From Leptofilum sp050292445 (lineage in GTDB: Bacteria > Chloroflexota > Anaerolineae > Promineifilales > Promineifilaceae): a stretch of 20,991 bases of DNA. Positions 1 through 6,863 of the stretch are shown piece after piece. The translations under genes were made by a program, and so were the position numbers. The DNA lies in the NCBI GenBank assembly GCA_050292445.1, contig JBNKLQ010000089.1:1-20991 (forward strand), read 5' to 3'. The notes under the pieces are model-generated. The model had not been told where the DNA came from. It saw only the letters and a program-made list of their open reading frames with translations, and made no database searches. Positions within the stretch are counted from its first letter, which is position 1, and each line of letters begins with the position of its first letter.

Positions 1-1003
1 GTGTGTCCGGTGCTGGTACCGGCGTCGGCAAATCGACGTTTTGGGACACAATATAGCCCGCATCCTCCAGCACGTGCTTTAGGTGATGGACGTAATCAAC
101 CCCTTCCAGCGGGGCGGTGGCGTGCAGCACACGGAAAAAGTTAACGTAGCACAGCCGAATGCCGCGCTCGCGGGCGAAATGTGCCCAATTGTGGCAGGCA
201 GCATGATAATCAAGCGGAATCATCTCTTCTGGGGTGAATTGGTGCGCCAAAATCAGATGCGGGGCGCGCCGCTTGGCCACAAACCAATCCCCTTTTTGGT
301 GGCGGGATTCGGCAAAATAGACCAGGGAGAGATTATGCGCTTCCATTGCTTCGACCGTTTCATCGAGGTGCATTTCGTGGCCCAAAATCATCTTTCCGGC
401 AAAGGCAACGGTGTGGCTGAGAACGGCCGTTTGCGCCAAAGTCCGTTCCAGCAAATCTTTTTCCGGCCAGGCATAGCTCACCGGGCGCGGCACCAACGCC
501 AACCCGCTGGCCTGGATTTTTTGCGCCAGCGCCATGTTGTACCCCAGCCCAATTTCGCCGATGGTGGGCAAATCCCCGGCAAAAACGAGGGTTTGATCAT
601 CCAGGCAGTTCGCTTGCGTGTAGGGCAGCCTTTCGCGCAGTTCGGTAGCCAGGTGCTGCACCAGTGGCTGACTGCCGTGCAGGTAGTTCCAATGCCCCAC
701 GCGGGGGGCGTCCTGGCGGGGTTGGGTTGGGGCTTGTGGCGTGAGTTGGCCGGTGTGCAGCAGCCGGTTTAGCGTGAGTTCAGGCAGCGAAAGGTGGGTC
801 GCACCATTATCGGCCAGCATTTCCACCAGTTCGGTCAGCGGCAGCCCGGCACGGATGGCGGCGGCCTGCGCGTCGTCAAAATCTACGCAGATGGCGATGC
901 GGTTGTTTTGTTGTTCCCACTGCTGGCGGCGCTGCAAAACACGGCCAGAAGCGACGCCGCCAGCGACAGCCAGGGTGAGTGAAAGCAGGCGTGATAGTTT
1001 CAA
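1..1003 (-). CDS. DUF5693-family protein, N-terminal part (runs off the left edge)
   Basis: The reading frame is open from a TTG at 1003 to base 1, giving 334 residues with no stop. The TTG is preceded by GGAGAAGAAGGA, and the frame has an upstream TAA with no ATG between, so TTG is the likely start. A short hydrophobic N-terminus (MKLSRLLSLTLAVAGG) suggests a signal or membrane anchor. Then follow segments I recognise from DUF5693: IAICVDFDDAQAA, an 'ADNGATHLSLPELTLNRLL' stretch, FAGDLPTIGEIGLGYN, LVPRP and HFARERGIRLCYVNFF. DUF5693 has no established reaction; in other bacteria members can sit near cell-surface polysaccharide genes. Here it lies downstream of the nucleotidyltransferase on the same strand, separated by a strong hairpin. 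Family members are about twice this length, so roughly half is missing. Family assignment is from memory of motifs. Confidence 0.78.
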   Translation of the reverse strand, partial: MKLSRLLSLTLAVAGGVASGRVLQRRQQWEQQNNRIAICVDFDDAQAAAIRAGLPLTELVEMLADNGATHLSLPELTLNRLLHTGQLTPQAPTQPRQDAPRVGHWNYLHGSQPLVQHLATELRERLPYTQANCLDDQTLVFAGDLPTIGEIGLGYNMALAQKIQASGLALVPRPVSYAWPEKDLLERTLAQTAVLSHTVAFAGKMILGHEMHLDETVEAMEAHNLSLVYFAESRHQKGDWFVAKRRAPHLILAHQFTPEEMIPLDYHAACHNWAHFARERGIRLCYVNFFRVLHATAPLEGVDYVHHLKHVLEDAGYIVSQNVDLPTPVPAPDT

Positions 1004-1025
1004 ATCCTTCTTCTCCGTTTGAACC

Positions 1026-1089
1026 AGGTGCCAGGCACGGGCAGTTCGATCTTTACTGGGCAAGACTGCAATGCCCGTGCCTGGCACCT
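1026..1089. repeat. Perfect 18-bp inverted repeat (REP-like hairpin)
   Basis: The arm AGGTGCCAGGCACGGGCA at 1026-1043 is exactly complementary to 1072-1089, with a 28-nt spacer. It sits between the end of the nucleotidyltransferase gene (1098) and the TTG of the DUF5693 gene (1003). It could end or attenuate minus-strand transcription, although no U-run follows the minus-strand stem. The outer half (GGTGCCAGGCAC) is itself palindromic, as in REP-type extragenic repeats. Confidence 0.8.
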
Positions 1090-1097
1090 CATACTTT

Positions 1098-2264
1098 TTA
1101 TTTTCGCAGCATTTGCGCTGTATCGGTGCGGCTGAACTGTACGGCCGTTTGCCAAACCCGCCATTTTTCACCCAATGTGGGTGCCCATCGCGCAATTTCC
1201 ACACGATCCTTGATGCCACGCCGCAGCCGGTCACCCAGAGTGACCAATGGTTTTTGCTGGGTGCGGCGCAGCACGTAGGCCAAATCCATTTGGGTGATGC
1301 GCTGGCGCAGGCGGGCGGGCGTTTTTTCAGCCAGATGAAGCAACACACCTTCTGGCACGGGTGCACCGACCAATTTTTGAGCCAGCGAAAGGGCCGCCAG
1401 CACGTAGCCAGCCGTGCGAGATTCTTCAATCCGCTGCAGGGAAAGTTCCCAATCCACCTTGTTTGCCTGGCTAATTACCAGCAAGTCGGTAAGCTGGACA
1501 AAAGAAGGTGCGCCCTGGATGAGGTGAAAGCAAAAGTGGAGGCAGATGTGGTGCAGCAAGTCAGTTGGGTTGAGGACGTGGCAAGGTGGGGTGTTGGGGC
1601 TGAGAACGGCCGTATCCAACCGATCCCGAATCCCTGGCGTCATATCTGCTCTTAGCCCAAACCAAGATTCTTCGAGCGAGCTGTGTGGTTCAACAGTACG
1701 ATCCAGACTGGCAGATAAATAGGGATTTGGGGTGGCGCTGCTAGTTTTGGTTTCTTCACGGCGAAAAGTGCTGGTGTGCTTGGTTACCCGCGCCCCTGTC
1801 TCAGCCGATTTGTGCTTGCCGCCGTAGCCCAGCTCCAGCAGCACGATTTCTGCCTGGGGCAGCTCATCTGGTGTGAACAGCAGGTCGATGTCATTCATGG
1901 GTCGCAGCGCAGGCGCGGCGTAATAACATGCCGCCAGATGCACACCCTTTAGGGCCACAGGGTTTAGATTTGCCCGTGTGCAGGCAGCCAACACCTGAGC
2001 CAGTTGAGCATAAATTGCCTCGCTTCGCTGGGTTTGGGCTTTGTGCGTAACAGCCAATTTGGCTGTCGCTTTGGCCGGAATTTTGGCCTCCCACTCTTTT
2101 AGCCGTGCGTAGACCTGTGGGGCGACACCAAAGGCGATGGCGCGCACCACAAAATCATCCCAATGAAGCTGCTGGGATTGATGTAACCAGGTATCAGGCT
2201 GTTGCTGGGGGCGTAAAACGTCTAAAAGTTGTTGGGTTGTTTGGGTGGCTGTTTGGGTTGTCAT
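1098..2264 (-). CDS. NTP_transf_5-type nucleotidyltransferase
   Basis: The 388-residue product has the family core 'PVALKGVHLAACYYAAPALR' followed by PMNDIDLLF near residues 102-130. The D-x-D pair (NDIDLL) is the expected metal-binding dyad of the nucleotidyltransferase fold. A His/Cys-rich stretch (LLHHICLHFCFH) lies further on and is common in this family. Members are often encoded beside HprK-like kinases and PqqD proteins in peptide-modification loci, and one class accompanies lasso peptide clusters. Here two tandem 21-residue peptide genes lie directly upstream on the same strand, and a HprK-like kinase is divergent. The start is the ATG at 2264; an in-frame TGA lies shortly upstream and the ribosome site is weak, which may mean translation depends on the upstream peptide message. 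The substrate is unknown. Confidence 0.85.
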   Translation of the reverse strand: MTTQTATQTTQQLLDVLRPQQQPDTWLHQSQQLHWDDFVVRAIAFGVAPQVYARLKEWEAKIPAKATAKLAVTHKAQTQRSEAIYAQLAQVLAACTRANLNPVALKGVHLAACYYAAPALRPMNDIDLLFTPDELPQAEIVLLELGYGGKHKSAETGARVTKHTSTFRREETKTSSATPNPYLSASLDRTVEPHSSLEESWFGLRADMTPGIRDRLDTAVLSPNTPPCHVLNPTDLLHHICLHFCFHLIQGAPSFVQLTDLLVISQANKVDWELSLQRIEESRTAGYVLAALSLAQKLVGAPVPEGVLLHLAEKTPARLRQRITQMDLAYVLRRTQQKPLVTLGDRLRRGIKDRVEIARWAPTLGEKWRVWQTAVQFSRTDTAQMLRK

Positions 2265-2357
2265 GCAATGTTTTCGCGCAAATTCTGGTCAAAGAGAGGC
2301 ACATTACCAACCGACACAGCAGGCTTTATCTCAGGTAAGTCTGCGACCGATTAAAAA

Positions 2358-2423
2358 TTAGTGGCTGCTGAACGTAACCTGGGTCAATTCTTCGTGCTTG
2401 GTGATTGCTGGTTTCTTGTACAT
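2358..2423 (-). CDS. 21-residue RiPP-leader-like peptide, copy 1 (downstream)
   Basis: A 21-codon ORF starts at ATG 2423 behind AGGAG with a 7-nt spacer and ends with TAA at 2358-2360. The product begins MYKKPAITKH and ends VTFSSH. Y2, P5, I7, L13, V16 and T17 have exactly the spacing of the lasso-peptide leader consensus Y-x2-P-x-L-x3-G-x-L-x2-L-T, with E11 in place of the usual Gly. Only four residues (FSSH) follow the terminal Thr, too few for a lasso ring. The protein is identical to copy 2 although three codons differ, all at third positions (codons 3, 17 and 18). Preserved protein, ribosome site and leader motif argue that it is real. Its role as a modification substrate is inferred. 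Confidence 0.72.
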   Translation of the reverse strand: MYKKPAITKHEELTQVTFSSH

Positions 2424-2486
2424 TTACCTTCTCCTACTGGTTTGAGTGGTTTATTCGGTTAAAAATATTATTGGGGAGTTTCTGAT

Positions 2487-2552
2487 TTAGTGGCTGCTAA
2501 ATGTAACCTGGGTCAATTCTTCGTGCTTGGTGATTGCTGGTTTTTTGTACAT
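2487..2552 (-). CDS. 21-residue RiPP-leader-like peptide, copy 2 (promoter-proximal)
   Basis: The ATG at 2552 follows AGGAG with a 6-nt spacer (AAAACC), and TAA lies at 2487-2489. The encoded peptide is the same as that at 2358-2423: Tyr-2, Pro-5, Ile-7, Leu-13, Val-16, Thr-17 and an FSSH tail, with Lys-3 and Lys-4 near the start and no Cys, Asp or Gly. The copies are offset by 129 nt, and the spacer between them is not obviously repeated. This copy is nearest the proposed minus-strand promoter at 2616-2644. Downstream in the same direction come copy 1, the nucleotidyltransferase and the DUF5693 gene. An alternative reading is a small regulatory leader peptide pair, but the match to an RRE-binding motif and the HprK-like and nucleotidyltransferase neighbours favour a precursor or signalling peptide. 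Confidence 0.72.
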   Translation of the reverse strand: MYKKPAITKHEELTQVTFSSH

Positions 2553-2615
2553 GGTTTTCTCCTAAAATTAAGAAATGGGCCGTACCTGGCGGTAACGCGC
2601 CTCCCTTTGACCAAA

Positions 2616-2644
2616 TTTATCACCTGTCTCTGGATGCATTCCAA
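2616..2644 (-). promoter_or_regulatory. Candidate sigma-70-type promoter for the peptide operon
   Basis: On the minus strand TTGGAA (2644-2639) and GATAAA (2621-2616) are separated by 17 nt. The predicted start would be about 60 nt before the ATG at 2552. It is a motif match only. Confidence 0.35.
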
Positions 2645-2706
2645 ACAGTCCCTGGTTTGTTAAGTTGTTGCGTAGTGGCAGTGAAGTCTGTTTATAAATG
2701 GCTTGC

Positions 2707-2735
2707 TTGCCAGAAGCATTAGTGAATAGTATAAC
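2707..2735 (+). promoter_or_regulatory. Candidate sigma-70-type promoter for the HprK-like gene
   Basis: TTGCCA (2707-2712) and TATAAC (2730-2735) have a 17-nt spacer, about 50 nt upstream of the GTG start at 2786. The two opposed promoters share the 233-nt gap 2553-2785, which holds no other gene that I can see. Confidence 0.4.
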
Positions 2736-2785
2736 CGTTTTGCCCTTTTCGACAATTTGTACATTCTTATGAAATTGGATTCATC

Positions 2786-3823
2786 GTGAAAATTTCGGGT
2801 TTTGATTGGCTATCTCACTTGGATGAAACGGGGCTGGAAGATTTTTGGCAGCGTCAGGCGAATCGGCTGAAGTTTGCCAGGGATGAGCGACTGTTTGGTC
2901 ATCTGTTGCGAGTGCAAAGTAATCGGGCTGACTTGCTTACGGCCGTTGATCTCGCGCTGCAAAATTACACCCAAACCAGCCAAACCAGGCCAGCGTTGGG
3001 CGAGATTCAGCTGGTGGTCCAGCCTATGCGTCGCTCCCCTGGTCTTGCCCCAGATAACTTGATGCAGCAAATCAGTTACAGTGGCAGCGGCGATTGGCTA
3101 ATGATGCAGCTGGGTGGCTGGGGGATGGCGCATCTGGATTTGGCAAAGCGGCGGGGAACGGCCGTTCTCGATCAGAGCCTTGCCGCCAGACCCGATCTGG
3201 TGGCCCAATGTGTGGTGCACACGCTGCTGCTGAACTTGGTCATTGCACATGGTTATGGGATGTTGCACGCTTCCTGTTTGCTTCGAGATGGGGTGGCGCT
3301 GCTGCTGCTGGCCCCGCACAACACGGGCAAATCAACCACCGCGCTGCGGCTGGCACTGGCGGGTTTCCCGCTGCTCACGGACAGTATGGTCTTTGTGGAT
3401 GAAGCGGGCTTTTTGCATGGCTATCCGGTTGGCCTGGTGAAGCTGCGTGGCGATATGGTAAATGAGTTTCCCCAGTTACGGCCGTTTCTGCAAAGCGAAA
3501 TTGTGCGCCAGGAAACCAAATACCGGGTGGATTTACGTTCGGTAAATACTGATTTTGTGCAGGAAACGGCCGTTCAGCCCAAGAAAGTTATTCTGTGTTT
3601 GCTGTCTCGCCATGATGAACCTGAAACAGTGATTGAGGAAGTGGGGGAAACGGCCGTTATCCAGGCGATCCTGCAAAACAGTTTGTATGTGGATCGGCCG
3701 CAGGTTTGGCAGCAGAATGTAGAGAATTTGCAGAAGTTGTTGGTGGGGGAAACGGCCGTTGCACTAAAACTAGGTTACGATCAGAGAAGCTTAATTCAAT
3801 CGCTGAACAAACTTGTCGCCTAA
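2786..3823 (+). CDS. HPr kinase (HprK)-like P-loop kinase
   Basis: The 345-residue protein carries a Walker A loop APHNTGKST at residues 176-184, preceded by MLHASCLLRDG (159-169) and followed by LLTDSMVFVDE (196-206) and a GYPVGLVKLR stretch (212-221). This arrangement matches HprK-related kinases found in peptide-modification loci, where some phosphorylate a serine of the peptide. The N-terminal half is not recognised. Translation starts at GTG 2786 with only a weak GGAT upstream. The gene diverges from the peptide/nucleotidyltransferase operon, and its end overlaps the convergent methyltransferase stop by 4 nt. It contains six ACGGCCGT copies in about 0.8 kb, the highest density in the window. 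The substrate is unproven; the neighbouring 21-residue peptides with two C-terminal-region serines are candidates. Confidence 0.82.
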   Translation: MKISGFDWLSHLDETGLEDFWQRQANRLKFARDERLFGHLLRVQSNRADLLTAVDLALQNYTQTSQTRPALGEIQLVVQPMRRSPGLAPDNLMQQISYSGSGDWLMMQLGGWGMAHLDLAKRRGTAVLDQSLAARPDLVAQCVVHTLLLNLVIAHGYGMLHASCLLRDGVALLLLAPHNTGKSTTALRLALAGFPLLTDSMVFVDEAGFLHGYPVGLVKLRGDMVNEFPQLRPFLQSEIVRQETKYRVDLRSVNTDFVQETAVQPKKVILCLLSRHDEPETVIEEVGETAVIQAILQNSLYVDRPQVWQQNVENLQKLLVGETAVALKLGYDQRSLIQSLNKLVA

Positions 3824-4449
3824 CGTCTGCTCGCCAAGATGACAAGGATTTTTCCGTTCAACCTGGAATAAACGGCTTCTATCGCAAACATCTTAAATTC
3901 TTTTCTCACCTCATCTTCTGTAAAAATGTGGTGTGGCAATCCCCGTTCTGGCCCTTCTAGCGGAACACAGGTGCCTGGCTCAATTTCCTTGTACGGATAT
4001 TTGTCATCCAAGCCTCCTGCGACACTGACAATCATGAAGCCGTTTGGGATCAGCACTCTCCAAAGTTCCTGTATCACCAACCGAATCGCATCTATTCGTG
4101 CATGATGGATAGATTGAACCGACCAAATACCATCAAAACTGCTTTTCCTGAAAGGCAGCGGCAATCGGAAATCGCATTGCACTAGGGAAACCGGCATCGT
4201 TGCTGAGGCAAGCCTTTGCCGCGAGATATTCAATCCAGTGGGGGAAATATCAGCGCCAATCATGTCAAAACCTTTTTTTGCAAAAGGGACCAGATAATTT
4301 CCGTTTCCACACCCCAAATCAAGAATGCGGTGGCAGTTCCGACTTTGGAGAGTAGGCACAACTTCATGGAACAGTGGTACGGGATCTTGTTGGGGCCATT
4401 TATCTTGCTGATAGATTATTTCCCATGGATGTTCTATATCAGGCATCAT
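3820..4449 (-). CDS. Class I SAM-dependent methyltransferase
   Basis: The 209-residue product has motif I ILDLGCGNGNYLVPFAKKG (about 42-60), an acidic residue after strand 2 (GADIS), QCDFRLPLPF, and SFDGIWSVQSIHH as motif IV, typical of Methyltransf_11/25 enzymes. The substrate cannot be told. Two adjacent ATGs (4449 and 4446) are possible starts, both with a poor ribosome site. The gene follows the APH-like gene on the same strand with a 62-nt gap, so the two may be co-transcribed. Its end overlaps the HprK-like gene's end. It lacks the ACGGCCGT palindrome and is A+T-richer than the flanking genes, in line with acquisition by transfer. Confidence 0.85.
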   Translation of the reverse strand: MMPDIEHPWEIIYQQDKWPQQDPVPLFHEVVPTLQSRNCHRILDLGCGNGNYLVPFAKKGFDMIGADISPTGLNISRQRLASATMPVSLVQCDFRLPLPFRKSSFDGIWSVQSIHHARIDAIRLVIQELWRVLIPNGFMIVSVAGGLDDKYPYKEIEPGTCVPLEGPERGLPHHIFTEDEVRKEFKMFAIEAVYSRLNGKILVILASRR

Positions 4450-4511
4450 GACACACTTTTGGTATAGAGGTGTTTAACACGACCTCAAATGGCTACATCT
4501 TATAGGATCCA

Positions 4512-5504
4512 TTACCAATAATAATCAATCCATTCGTGCAACAGCCTGGTATCGTGAGTAATTAGATTATTGCGTAGTTTGTTGCCCCAAACATAGTAGA
4601 GTACGTGATACAGATAGCCCATATTGAAGATTCGTCGGAATGGGACAAATACTTTATATACTGCTTCAATCTCAGAATCTGAGAGGCCACCCGCGTTCTC
4701 ATATCCGCGCAGGAAATATTCAAGCCGTCTTTTCCGATTATCGACAACATCTTCGCGAATTCCTGCGCTAAAGTTTCCTAGAAACGGTGACACATCATAG
4801 GCACGCCAACCATATCCACAAAAGTCAAAGTCATAGATGGTCAAATTACCATCGTTTCTTCTATGGATATTACCTGTATGAATGTCCCCATGACAAAGTC
4901 CCCAATTCCAATCTCTGGCTCGGTCTTGAATCTGTTCTTTCAGTTCCTTCACCACTTCCTTTAGAAAAGGTAGCTCAATCTGCGGGTTGAATTTACTGTA
5001 ATCTTCTAATATTTCAATAGAACGATCCAGGAACAGCCGCTCATCCAGTTTCCAACGTTGGGGAAATTTTGGCATAGCATCCAGTAAAGTGTGCATTTCG
5101 GATATTAAGCGGCTTATTTCGATTGTCTCTCGCTCATCAATCGAATCGCTATTACAGGGAATACCCTCTGCTTCTGAGAAAAGCACACCAAACCGGATAC
5201 CCTCCGGCATGTTGATTGTCAAGAGATATCGTCCGTTCTCCCTTGCGATGGGATAAGCAACCGATAATCCTGACCGTCTTAAGTAACTGACGATTTCTAC
5301 TTCGGCCTCAATAGCAGCTTCATCGATATCGTTTCTGGCGTAGATTTTAAAAAAGAAGGGGAGATTTCCATTTGTGCATCGATAAATATCATTGACTCCA
5401 CGATATTCAAACGCACATGCCGTGTTTTGAGGAATGTCACTGTAGTTTCCTCTTATCTTATCGAGTATATCAGCCGCAGCAATAGTAGACCGAACGATTT
5501 GCAT
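4512..5504 (-). CDS. APH/choline-kinase-fold phosphotransferase
   Basis: The 330-residue protein has the catalytic Brenner motif CHGDIHTGN (204-212; Asp-207 the likely base) and the metal-binding IYDFDFCGYG (223-231), with a probable ATP-contact Lys-53 in FFFKIY. It belongs to the phosphotransferase enzyme family (PF01636) that includes aminoglycoside phosphotransferases and small-molecule or homoserine-type kinases; the substrate is unclear. I chose ATG 5504 because AAGGAAGG lies 4 nt upstream; a TTG at 5525 would add seven residues without a good ribosome site. The MITE-like element lies just upstream. The sequence is A+T-richer than the flanks, supporting a foreign origin for this block. 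Confidence 0.87.
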   Translation of the reverse strand: MQIVRSTIAAADILDKIRGNYSDIPQNTACAFEYRGVNDIYRCTNGNLPFFFKIYARNDIDEAAIEAEVEIVSYLRRSGLSVAYPIARENGRYLLTINMPEGIRFGVLFSEAEGIPCNSDSIDERETIEISRLISEMHTLLDAMPKFPQRWKLDERLFLDRSIEILEDYSKFNPQIELPFLKEVVKELKEQIQDRARDWNWGLCHGDIHTGNIHRRNDGNLTIYDFDFCGYGWRAYDVSPFLGNFSAGIREDVVDNRKRRLEYFLRGYENAGGLSDSEIEAVYKVFVPFRRIFNMGYLYHVLYYVWGNKLRNNLITHDTRLLHEWIDYYW

Positions 5505-5539
5505 CTTGCCTTCCTTGCAACGCAATTTTTTATAATTCA

Positions 5540-5639
5540 GGACTTACGCAGTGAAGACTACAAAAGTCTTGTTCTCTCTGGCAATAACAACATTTGCTCC
5601 GAGACTTTTGTAGTTCGGTTAGGGTAAATGCGTAAGTCC
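5540..5639. mobile_element. MITE-like element, 100 bp with nested inverted repeats
   Basis: Outer arms GGACTTACGCA (5540-5550) and TGCGTAAGTCC (5629-5639) are perfect 11-bp inverted repeats. Inner arms ACTACAAAAGTCT (5557-5569) and AGACTTTTGTAGT (5602-5614) are perfect 13-bp inverted repeats. ATAATT occurs just outside both ends (5532-5537 and 5641-5646) and may be a target duplication. No coding capacity fits, so it would be moved in trans. The ends resemble transposon termini of the GGGACTTACGCA type, from memory only. Confidence 0.7.
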
Positions 5640-5658
5640 CATAATTATCTCAGTTCAC

Positions 5659-6162
5659 CTAAGGCCGCGACACCAAGTTGGCATTTCCAAGAATGGCATC
5701 CACGACGCGTGAGAGGGGTGCCGTGGCGTCGATGATGATTCCGTTTTTGGGAATGTCTTCTTTTGTGGCATGGAGTCGCGCAATGAAGGCTCGCTCGCTG
5801 GCGCGTCCGCCAAACTCGTCTTCTGGCCGGAAAGCAAGACGCCGGTTCAGCGTGTCCAGATCGACCTCAAGCACAAAAACGGCATCAAATAGATCGATGA
5901 ATTGCTCGAAGTTCCTGGAACCGCCGCAAAAGAACGTGGCGGCATGCGTTTGGTCGGCTACCAAAGCCCGGACCTTAGCGGCATCCCAGATATGATGCTC
6001 ATGGGCGGAGCCAGCCAGGGGCTCGCCGGTTTGGGGATCGCCCTGATAGGCCAACTCCCTGTCGCCATGGATGGCGTGATAGCCGCGCCGTTGCAGCTCG
6101 TCGCAGACCGAGGTTTTACCGGTGCCGGAGACACCTTCGACTAAGTAGTTTTTGCAACCCAT
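5659..6162 (-). CDS. Small P-loop (nucleotide/shikimate-kinase-like) ATP-binding protein
   Basis: The 167-residue protein opens with YLVEGVSGTGKTSVCDELQRRGY, a Walker A loop at residues 10-18, followed by HGDREL (32-37), the position of the acidic substrate-binding residue in small kinases. CGGSRNFEQFIDLFDAVFVLEVD (about 79-101) supplies the Walker B-like strand, and LNRRLAFR provides Arg residues of a lid. It resembles AAA_17/AAA_18-type nucleoside or small-molecule kinases; the substrate is unknown. The ATG at 6162 is the first codon giving the loop near the N-terminus; its ribosome site is weak. It is the first gene of the minus-strand block 6162-3820, separated from the next gene by the MITE-like element. 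Confidence 0.8.
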   Translation of the reverse strand: MGCKNYLVEGVSGTGKTSVCDELQRRGYHAIHGDRELAYQGDPQTGEPLAGSAHEHHIWDAAKVRALVADQTHAATFFCGGSRNFEQFIDLFDAVFVLEVDLDTLNRRLAFRPEDEFGGRASERAFIARLHATKEDIPKNGIIIDATAPLSRVVDAILGNANLVSRP

Positions 6163-6377
6163 GTTTTATTCCCAATAGAAAACTATGCAGCTGACCCTTA
6201 ACGAGGGCGTAGCCTGCATGATAAACCAGCCAAGCTTACTTCACAACCTCGAAGAAATTATCCAGTAAACGCCTAAACATTAACGAAAAATAAATAAGTA
6301 GGAAGATATGCGCAGAACGGCCGTTCTAAATAGTGGTCACTTTGGGCATTGCTGCTAAAATTAATGCTAATTGTTGC

Positions 6378-6397
6378 TAATGCGAATTTTTGCATTA
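6378..6397. promoter_or_regulatory. Candidate operator for the Fur-family regulator
   Basis: TAATGC-N8-GCATTA is a perfect interrupted palindrome 25 nt before the regulator's ATG. Three GCTAA direct repeats (around 6353-6380) overlap it. A+T-rich dyads of this kind are typical Fur/Zur/Nur targets, so autoregulation is likely. The rest of the gap 6163-6422 shows only an ACGGCCGT palindrome at 6317. Confidence 0.4.
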
Positions 6398-6422
6398 AGG
6401 AAGCCCGCCCAGAGGAAAGGCA

Positions 6423-6857
6423 ATGTCACACAACACAATTGATTACGTTCAGCAAATTCGAGAACGCGGCTACCGCATGACCCCCCAGCGGCAAATTGTT
6501 TTAGACACCGTTTGCGCCCATGGTGGGCACGCCACTGCCAGCGAAATTTATGAGTCGGTTAATTCGCAGCAGCCTGCCATAAACCGAGCGACGGTTTACC
6601 GTATTTTGGATTTTTTCTGTGAAATGCAGCTTGTAGCCAAAGCCGACATTGGCGGGCACACTGTTTTTGAGGTTGTGGGCGATTCACCACATCATCATCT
6701 GGTTTGCCGCCAGTGCGGGCATGTGACATCCCTGGAAGATCACCATTTTGATGATTTAGCCGTACACTTGCTAGAAGAGCACGGCTTTGAAGCGGATTTG
6801 TCTCACCTGGCGATCACCGGTCTCTGTGCTGAATGCAGGCAGGCGCAGAACGATTAG
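6423..6857 (+). CDS. Fur-family metal-responsive transcriptional repressor
   Basis: The 144-residue protein has the Fur winged helix (RGYRMTPQRQIVLDTV at 15-30, then HATASEIY and NRATVYRILDFF at 54-65) and the dimerisation domain with HHHLVCRQCGH (90-100) and LCAECR (134-139). The two CxxC pairs (95/98 and 135/138) would hold structural zinc. The start ATG at 6423 follows AGAGGAAAGG. It stands immediately upstream of the CbiMQO transporter genes on the same strand, so it most likely senses the transported metal (Zn, Ni or Co). Which of Fur, Zur or Nur it is cannot be decided from sequence alone; the transporter type points to Ni or Co. Confidence 0.9.
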   Translation: MSHNTIDYVQQIRERGYRMTPQRQIVLDTVCAHGGHATASEIYESVNSQQPAINRATVYRILDFFCEMQLVAKADIGGHTVFEVVGDSPHHHLVCRQCGHVTSLEDHHFDDLAVHLLEEHGFEADLSHLAITGLCAECRQAQND

Positions 6858-6863
6858 AAATTT

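Larger units (their letters stand above)
2358..2566 (-). repeat. Tandem duplication of the small peptide gene (period 129 nt)
   Basis: The unit at about 2358-2438 is repeated at about 2487-2566, covering the ORF and its ribosome site. Identity is nearly complete inside the ORF (three synonymous changes plus none that alter a residue) and drops outside it. Confidence 0.85.

Noticed and set aside
83..772. Open plus-strand frame of 229 codons
   Set aside because: It is antisense to the DUF5693-like gene, whose minus-strand frame runs from 1003 off the edge and has recognisable family motifs; the plus-strand translation looks like nothing known.
1071..1655. Plus-strand frame of 194 codons
   Set aside because: Antisense to the nucleotidyltransferase gene; no ribosome site or family match.
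4450..4511. Short dyad GAGGT...ACCTC between the phosphotransferase and methyltransferase genes
   Set aside because: The stem is only 5 bp with an imperfect inner dyad and no U-run, too weak to call a terminator or operator.
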